Shown piece after piece: positions 56,821-64,000 of a stretch of DNA of 64,000 nucleotides. The number at the start of each line of letters is the position of its first letter. The stretch's first letter is position 1. The notes under the pieces were generated by a model. That model saw only the letters and a list, made by a program, of their open reading frames with translations, had not been told where the DNA came from and did no database searches. Both the position numbers and the translations under genes were made by a program. This stretch comes from Usnea hakonensis. Taxonomy: Eukaryota; Ascomycota; Lecanoromycetes; Lecanorales; Parmeliaceae. Location of the stretch: assembly GCA_013423325.1 (NCBI GenBank), contig BLJB01000024.1, positions 49,125 through 113,124 of the forward strand, read 5' to 3'.

Positions 56821-59457
56821 CTATGAGTGGATGTAAAATGGAGAGTACTCGCTCTCTGATGAGTCCTCGCTGACGGAAGTAATCTTGTGATTATGCAAAT
56901 CCTTTAGCAGTCCACGGATGCCAGTCCGCTCGTAGGAGAGCCAGCAATCAAAACAGACCGCTTCATGCTTGCCATAGTCCAATTCAATCCGTGCTGTCTT
57001 GAGGTGCTGGCTGGTATGGTCTTCCGGTCCCAATTCGGATGAGACCTCGTCAAGATTTCCGAGGGGATCGTCCGCCGCGGTATTAGGCAAAAGGATCAGA
57101 TTTGTCAAGCTGCTGGGAGCATCCCCGACACTGCGAAGGTCTGCGTTTTCGTCTTCGTTGACATTTGAATTCGTCGGTACTAGATCGTAAGGGTATAGTC
57201 CCTTCTTGATTCTTTCGAGTAGATGCATCCAATAGGGTTGTACCACCGGTCCATAATAGGGTGGCCAGTCCTTGCAGTCGCTGCAAGCCAAATCATAGTC
57301 GAAATGAAGATCGGGTCGGTCACCATGTGTGAATAGATTGAGCAGGGTCTCCTTCTCCCAGCCAACGTGCACCTGGGGATTCTGCGCTAGCTCTTGATCT
57401 ATGAAGCTCCCAATGTCCAAGCCAGTCTTGACCAAAGCATGCAGCCAGGAACTAAACGCTACCGAAGAGTACATTGCTAGAGACGTTGGTGACTCTATAT
57501 AAGGTGAAGAATAGGCCTCGAAGCACAGTCGATGGAGATTTGGATTTCGCGCAAGCACTGTACTCAGGTACTCCTCCCGCTCAGCCCGTGCTAATGCAAC
57601 GTGAAGCACAGAATATGTGCCAAAACGACCGGTAGTATTCGCATCAATAATACTAGGTCCACCTAGATTAAAAAGCAAGTCGACCGCTTCAACTAGCTCA
57701 GGTTCTGGCCTCAGAATCAAGAGCAGCATTTCAGCGTATTTCGATCTTATAACATTTGTGCTCAATTCGAAGCGCAACATCTGTAGCATCCAATTTAGGA
57801 GATCGTAGCTGGCTTTCGGATCTTCATGTTGATCTTCATGTTGATCCTCAACGTTAGAACACAGCATTTTTAAGACTTGCCAACCATTGGCATCTTCCAC
57901 TGAAAAATCCATTGAATTCATCAAGACGCGGAATGTATCCATTATATCTGTTAATTCGGCGTTGATGGCATAGCGTATTGAGGCGAGATATACTGGAGTA
58001 CTGGCTGTCACGTCAGTTTTTCTCGTTTGCAGTGAGGTGGACGAGAGTATTAGCTATTTACTTTGCATTATGTGTTTCCAGGTTTATATCCGCTCCAGCG
58101 CTCTTCAGAATTTGGCAAAGCTCTGGATGATGATACATTGCAGCAAGCTTGGATCAAGCGTTAGTAGCTCTCGTAATTTAGAAAAAGCTTTGATATATCA
58201 TCAGACCGGTTTCTCTTATGAGACTTACATGAAGAGGTGTGAACCCTTTAGAATTAGTATCTTTGACAGATGCATGGCCTCTTGACAACAGACTCCTGAC
58301 GGCAGGTATGTTTCCCTGCTTACAGAATTCAAAGATCAAAGCATCATCAGGTATTAAGCAAAAGGGCTTCAAGGTGTTTTTCCAGCCCCGAGTAGAAGAA
58401 AGAAAGCTGAAATGGAGGCCGTACTGGAAACCTAATCGAACCAACCATGAAGCCGGAGAGATCGTGTATGATGTTTCGTATTCGAGGTGATCTTGTTCGA
58501 GGTAAGGTATGATGTCCGCGGTTTGCTTTGAACACTGCAGGGTTGTACTTGATTTTGCGCGGATTGTGCACAGAAACCCTTCTAAGACAGATTTTGTTAC
58601 TCCTAGAGTGCGCGTGACCATTGCCTCTTTTTGTGGCACACTCCAATCTTGGCCTGAATTTATGTATCCGCGAGGCCAGATATTCGCGTTTCCCTCAAAG
58701 TATCTTGTGCTATGTTGTCCTGCATGAAGAGCGTCTGAGGCTACAAATAAATGACTTCGGGCTATGTCGAGATCATGATCTACACTCAACCTAGAAATAT
58801 TACTGGTAATTGTAGCCAGACCTGATTCCAGCGAGCTTTGACGTATTCGACTCAGGCGACTGCACAGATGATTGAAAAGATTAGCAAGGTATTCAATTTG
58901 GTACAGATAACTGATAGGGAAATCCAAGAAAGGCTCCATCTAGTCACTCGACGCTGTCGTACAGTCATAGGGTTGAAACGGTCGCATCAACTCGTGTACT
59001 GGCTCGGAAGAATGGACAATCCTGCTAGCACTCACCTGCACTGTCCTTGTAAGGCGAGCAATAATGTGCCCTTCAAGCTGTTTAGAGCTTCCTGAAATTT
59101 CATCAACTCTCCCTGTTTCATGACGGCTTTGAGAGCGGTCCATTTGCGGACACGGGTTTTCGTTGAAGATAAACCTGGCTCCATGTGATGAAGGAGGGTA
59201 GTGAGTGTTTTCAGCCTGATATCGCAACCCTCGAGGACGGCTATAAGCGTCGCGTCGGGCTCAACGTGTTGTGTCTCATGGGCTAATTGGGTGAGAACGC
59301 TCGACAAAAGCTCCAGATCAATGGAAATTGCTCGGATATTTTCTGGTGCATCTTGGATGGACTTCCAAAAGTCGCAGAGCTTCTTGAAGCTTTCAGCTAG
59401 CTGCATGGCGATAGAAGCTACAGCGATACCGCTTGCGGCGGCAGACAGGCCTTCCAT
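56821..59457 (-). CDS. Ankyrin-type protein with fungal STAND N-terminal domain
   Basis: Four exons in phase: 59457-59036, 58910-58229, 58147-58062 and 58000-56821, giving 789 residues. Exon 1 encodes MEGLSAAASGIAVASIAMQ and DFWKSIQDAPENI, the helical N-terminal domain common at the front of fungal NLR/STAND and related proteins. No P-loop follows. Ankyrin-like repeats come next: GNIPAVRSLLSRGHASVKD, KGFTPLHLAAMYHHPELC, ILKSAGADINLETHNANTP. The long last exon has further degenerate repeats, a Cys pair in CSDCKDWPP and an acidic Ser-rich C-terminus. A tandem 12-bp repeat near 57817-57850 gives DQHEDQHEDP. It could act in self/non-self recognition or signalling; this is inferred from architecture only. 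The 125-nt first intron was chosen because it alone preserves frame. Confidence 0.72.
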
Positions 59458-61110
59458 AGTTGACAATACAAGGATGCAACTGCGATTGAAGCGTAGACAA
59501 ATCCAGATAGCCTATGTGAGGCAGAGTCTGCTTTGAGTTCTGTAAGATGTGTCTCTTCAGCCTGACGTTGGAGGGGCGGAGCGTGGCGTTTCCCAATGGA
59601 GTCAAGCCTAAGATTGATAGTCGAGCTGAAAATAACGATTCTTGATTCGAGCTTAGCCGCTCCATCTCTACCACCTAGTAGTAGCCTTCTCGATGGCACT
59701 TCTTGGTGGCGATCCCATAACGAGTACTACCATACCTTAACGCTCGAGTCTCAGCCCCACACCAGAAGATCGAGTTCGACCTTGATCAAGACACTCTAGG
59801 GTATCTCTGGTCCTTGAAAAGGTCTGCAAAGGCCTTGAAACGATTCATCCTCGCAGTTGAAACATAGTGAATGTCCTCATGGTCTTGGTAGGCCATTGTA
59901 GCATGTCCAAGTACCAAAATATTGTGCCGGTGTATATGCCGGTATGGGAATTCCCGGCAACTTTTCCTCATAACTGACCAAGATTGAAACCATCTCAGCA
60001 TGATTTCTCTTACTTTAACAAGGCATGCTTCTTATACTCTCCATTCATAGACCCATGGTCTTAGCAATAAGAGAACTAGGATTATGATATAAGATATTTA
60101 TCACTTCTTCTATTCTCCAACCCCCTATTCCTATCCACCTTGTCGTCCTCAGAAAGTAGATGAAATTAGTGTCGCATTTACTCGGAGGAGCATTTAGCTG
60201 GTGCTTGTGGCAGGGGGGCTTGCTAGACAACTGGTCTCGTGAGTCTACGGATATGATCATTTCATCGTACCAGACGTTGCATCAATTTCAAGGACCAGAT
60301 ACGGAGACTGCAAGGTCTATGGACCATGCGCACTGTGGGGAGAGGGTTCCTGGCGATAACATATTCCATGCCTAGTGGTGTAATCTAACTCCATTCCACA
60401 TCGGCCCTTAAGGATACCTAACGAACCCTCTGAAGCAACAAGAAACTCACACGAGTGAGACAGCACAGTCAGCTCGTGCTGAAATAGCGTCAAGCGCTAC
60501 TGATGTAAAGGCGAATCGGTCTGCCCAGTTGACCGGTGTATTGAGAGCTTCTGGGGAGTGGTGGATCGGGAAGTAATTGACAAGGCTGCATCTCTAAGCA
60601 GGGTCGTATATACAGTACCTCATTTCAGTTCAGGAAGATCGCGATGAAATTGAAGAATTGCTCCGTACCCCGACAGGAAGAGATGCAGAGGGTTGGGGTA
60701 TAATCTTGGCCCAACGATGATTGAAAATATCAACAATTCATTTCTTGATGCAATGACCCTTTTTCTTCGATATTAGCGCATCTGTCACGGAGTCACTATG
60801 ATGTGATCATTATCTTATATGTAATGTGATGCATTGTATGCAGAGGAAAGAATAGCTGTAGTACCCTATGGGTATGCCCGAGAATGCGCACAGCGTTCTG
60901 TCCCAGTAGCAACACGGAGACTAGGTTTCAACGGTACCAGAGTAGTAGCTCAATTCTTGTCTCGTGGCTGAATGAATATTTGGAGGTCTCGATAATACAA
61001 ATATCAATGTCACAGGGACTTTGCTGCCCAGTGTTTCGATGTGCAGGGCAATCCCTCAAGAATCCTATCAATGAAAGCTAAATACCATTTGCAAGCGATA
61101 CAGCTATCAG
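59458..61110. other. Intergenic, no recognised gene
   Basis: Small open frames such as minus 59699-59418 and plus 60160-60375 have no support. The first 500 bp hold the ankyrin-gene promoter; the rest shows no named element. Confidence 0.5.
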
Positions 61111-63026
61111 TCAACCAAGCCAGTAGCTGTATAGGAGGATCTCATGGCGAAATTGCTCTTCGGAAGTGCTTGCAGCGCCTTTGACTATCTCACAAAGTAC
61201 AGGAGACATACCCATCCGGGATGGATAATTGTAGTCGACATCGTAAACGCGAAAGCGTAGGTAATCACTAAGATCGGTATGAACGACATGATGAGTTCCG
61301 ATGTCGATGTCCCTGTAGAGCGGTGCGCCGAGAGCGATAGTCGCAAGTGGGCATAGTCTCCTTGATTTATTCGCAACGTCTACGAACATGGCCGCTAAAC
61401 CTTTCACGAAGTAGTCCATGGGCATCGCGATTTTGCCACTGATTGTAGGTAAGTTGCGGATGTTGAACGCTTCCAGATGTGGCATTTTATTGAGATAGCT
61501 CCAGATCTAAGGACCGTCAGTAGACAGATATGTTGTGTAGGAATTTGATTATACTACCGCCCTACGATTTTCGTCCGAGCTGCTGATTACCTCCCAATCA
61601 AGAGGTATTGCAAGCACCTGCAAGAATCGGCAAAAGTGAGAGATGACCTTCAGGTTCCCAAACTTGAAAGGTAAGAGAGAGGTAGATAAACCTAATTTTG
61701 TCCTACGTCCGCGTCTCTCATCCCATACAAGCGTACGGAGGCTTTCACCATGCACCTTCAAGATGGGCTTAATATTCTGAGCAGCTGAAGCTCCATCGAT
61801 AAGCACCTGAAGGGAGACTAGCCCGCGAATCGATGTGAGAAAGGTTTCGAGGCCGGGAACAGGTTCTTCAAGCCTCAAGAAAAAATCTTTAAGGGCGCCG
61901 AGCGCTAGCTTTGGCGAGTCTCTTTGACCCCCGAGCAGATCCAATGCTTGACTTAGTCCATCGCATGATTCAAGTGTCAGCGAAGCAAGATTGCTGAAAT
62001 CAATATCGAGACCTACTTCCCCTCGAACGACACTATCAAAGTCAAAACCACACAGTGTCAGAGATTCCAATGACAAGCGTATCAGCGGATCCGAACCGAG
62101 TTTGGCAAGTGCTTTTTCTACACCATTCGCTAGCGAAGTAGACATCTCATCGTATGGTGGGCGCCTTCCAAGGGCATAGTCGTGAGCAATTCGATTGGTG
62201 AATCCGAGATGAAGAACATTCAAGCTCTCAGAGTTACTTGCCAACATGCTGGCTGCCCATTTGCAACAACTACGGTCCAAATCCATACTCTCGATCGATA
62301 GAAAATTGATGCCATTAATTAGTTTGCCCGAGATATCGCAGGATGAGGAGTATCTACAACAAGCAAATTGTTGCAGGCTCTCCACCTGTCTTTCGAATAG
62401 AAGGTCCAAAGTCGCAACATCAAGCTCGCAACAATGGTACCAGCTGCCCACTGAGTAAGCTACTGCGCGGTGAGGAATGCCCTGATGCTCCGCCGGATAG
62501 GAGCAGGGATACCATACCAAAACTTATCCAATTGTGCCTCTGGCAACTTGAAGATCAGAATTCGAATGAGGGCGTTCAAGTGATTCGAGGCTGAGGTTTG
62601 CGGTTGGTAGAGTTGCAGATTGTCCTCCGATAGAGCTTGCTCGGGGTTCCGTAAGTCCTCAGATTCTTGTTGGCTTTTTCGTAAGGGATCCTGTTGGGTC
62701 TCTATAAAAAGCTGGGTAGTGTACTTGAGACCGTCACCGGTGGAGCCCAGAAGACCTTCTAGAGAGGGCAATCGTGACCAATTTTGGGGTGCTTTAATAA
62801 CAACAATTTCGTATATCCGGGGAAGGACGATGGCCTTGATGGTCTTGCAGGTCAGACACAACCTGTTTAGGTCATATCGATTGAGCTATTTGCGATATTT
62901 AGATCTTATTTTGTTCCCTACCTCTTGGGATGAGATACTTACGTTTTCGATTATCAGGTTTTGAATCTCGGGTGGTAGTGCCACTAGAAGCGAAGCTTTG
63001 GATTCGATCGCGTTTGTGTCCATCAT
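61111..63026 (-). CDS. F-box-like / leucine-rich-like protein
   Basis: Exon 1 (63026-62943) encodes KASLLVALPPEIQNLIIEN, an F-box-like LPPEI start. A 57-bp intron leads to LNRYDLNRLCLTCKTIKAIV at 62885, completing the F-box helices and continuing to about 62524. A further intron around 62525-62450 connects to LDVATLDLLFERQVESLQ; its exact borders are unclear. The middle carries irregular Leu-rich repeats (LIRLSLESLTLCGFDFD, FSNLASLTLESCDGLSQ, LRTLVWDERRG). A 51-bp intron (61507-61557) joins to the last exon, 61506-61111, starting IWSYLNKMPHLEAFNI. Such proteins are thought to be SCF ubiquitin-ligase substrate adaptors; most in fungi are lineage-specific and untested. The start could also be 63023. 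Confidence 0.65.
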
Positions 63027-63155
63027 TCTTGGCTGATCTGCCTTTCCCCAAGTCAAACATTCAATAATAACGTAGTGGCCGAGCAAGCAATGCGTCTTAT
63101 CACCTCACTGTAGAAGAGAAAAGAAAACAAGTGTCTTATTTAAGATCAAATGAGG

Positions 63156-63183
63156 TAGGTTCGATTCCTAATGGCCTTGATCG
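63156..63183 (+). repeat. Second copy of tRNA T-arm-like block
   Basis: TAGGTTCGATTCCTAATGGC is identical to 26811-26830, followed by similar sequence (TGATC). It contains a Pol III B-box-like GGTTCGATTCC. It may be a fragment of a tRNA-derived repeat. Confidence 0.45.
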
Positions 63184-63352
63184 AGTGGTTTTAAATAGTT
63201 TCAGAGCTGGGACTACCAGATGTCGCGTGGAGAAGCGCGTAGATAAGCAGACAGATCTCTGACATCATACTACACCCCTTAAAAATGCCGTTGGAGTCAC
63301 ACAAGTTGCGGGCTACGGAAGTACATACCTACCATCGGGCCAAAAAGATTTT

Positions 63353-63780
63353 CCGAATCTCATAATTAAAATCATGAATCTTACTATTGCGCACGTAATA
63401 TACGTTATATATATTAAATAAATTATTAATTTATTAATTAAATTATATTTAATAATAGAATCCTTTTTTTTATAGAAGTATAGTTATATCGCGTATCGTT
63501 TATTATAGTAGTTAGGATTTTACTAATAAAACTACTTAATAGATAACGAATACTAAGACTCCGGTTCGAATTAACGTATATATAGATAGAATATAATATA
63601 TATAAGTATCTATATAAGAGGTAATTATTTTAATCTTTTAATATAATTATTAATTAATTAATAAATAAGCTTACTAAATACGCTACTATACCTTTATACG
63701 ATACGCTCTTAGTAATATTAGAATTAGTAGTACGCGTATAAGCTAATATATCTATTACTATAATATTAATAAACTACTAT
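63353..63780. repeat. Extremely AT-rich RIP-like block
   Basis: About 430 bp made almost wholly of TA/AT-rich words (TTAATTAATTAATAAATAAG, TATATATTAAATAAATT), with stops in every frame. It ends abruptly at 63780, where normal-composition LTR sequence begins. It looks like an old transposon copy eroded by C-to-T mutation. Confidence 0.7.
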
Positions 63781-64000
63781 TGTCACGGTATGCCTCAGGC
63801 ATGATTCCCGATAAGGCCTAGCGTGGCTTGGCGCCTTGGCATTGCGCACACATCGGTTTACTGTAGATACTCTTTCTTGGACACATTCAATATTATCAAT
63901 AAAACCACCACTTTATGAAACCATTCATATCGATCCCTGACAATTGGTAGCAACACCTAAACGGTGTCTATTATCCTGTCACTTCCGCTCATGAACTAGT
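63781..64000 (+). mobile_element. Left LTR and primer-binding site of an LTR retrotransposon (continues beyond window)
   Basis: A 162-bp block (63781-63942) begins TGTCA and ends TGACA, the inverted ends expected of an LTR. It contains a polyadenylation-like AATAAA near 63898. Immediately inside is ATTGGTAGCAACACC, the position and style of a primer-binding site. Composition is normal, unlike the AT-rich DNA to its left, which suggests a younger insertion. The coding part and second LTR would lie to the right of the window. A solo LTR is unlikely given the primer-binding site, but not excluded. Confidence 0.65.

Overview
The window is a piece of a filamentous ascomycete (Pezizomycotina) nuclear genome. 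Genes carry short spliceosomal introns of about 45-140 nt with GTAAGT-like donors and CTNAC-type branch sites. The gene content is typical of the group: white collar 1, PTH11/SAT4-type membrane proteins, a heme-thiolate peroxidase, a HET-domain remnant, a fungal NLR and a cofactor-independent phosphoglycerate mutase. The N-terminus of the WC-1 protein looks leotiomycete-like to me, but that is an impression from memory. There is no sign of bacterial operons or CRISPR.

Layout. 1-10.3 kb: the 3'-truncated blue-light receptor wc-1 (minus), a mitochondrial RCC1-repeat protein (minus), a probable secreted zinc metallopeptidase (minus) and an unrecognised five-exon membrane/Cys-rich protein (plus). 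10.3-19.6 kb is gene-poor, with a RidA/YjgF protein and a SAT4-type receptor gene that seems frame-disrupted. 19.6-34.1 kb is accessory: two paralogous amino-acid/GABA permeases, a cytochrome P450, an intact SAT4-type protein, a large NLR (esterase, NB-ARC, TPR) and a TA-flanked MITE. 35.3-50 kb is mostly housekeeping: a HET relic, RPA34, iPGM, MED9, a heme-thiolate peroxidase, SHMT, mitochondrial GatB and arginase. 50-64 kb is again accessory: AT-rich mutated relics, an extended SDR, an ankyrin protein with a STAND-type N-terminal domain, an F-box/leucine-rich-like protein, and at the right edge the first LTR of a retrotransposon entering from the next window.

Functional links. Housekeeping genes sit in divergent pairs (iPGM/MED9, SHMT/GatB) with short shared promoters, and in convergent pairs (RPA34/iPGM, GatB/arginase). 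RPA34 and MED9 serve Pol I and Pol II. SHMT, GatB and arginase serve one-carbon, mitochondrial translation and nitrogen metabolism. Three genes of fungal self/non-self recognition type (the NLR, the HET relic and the STAND-N/ankyrin protein) lie within 32 kb, interleaved with transposon debris showing mutation patterns like repeat-induced point mutation (RIP). That is the most interesting aspect of the window.

Exon boundaries were deduced by hand from splice signals, reading phase and family knowledge. No search or transcript data were available.
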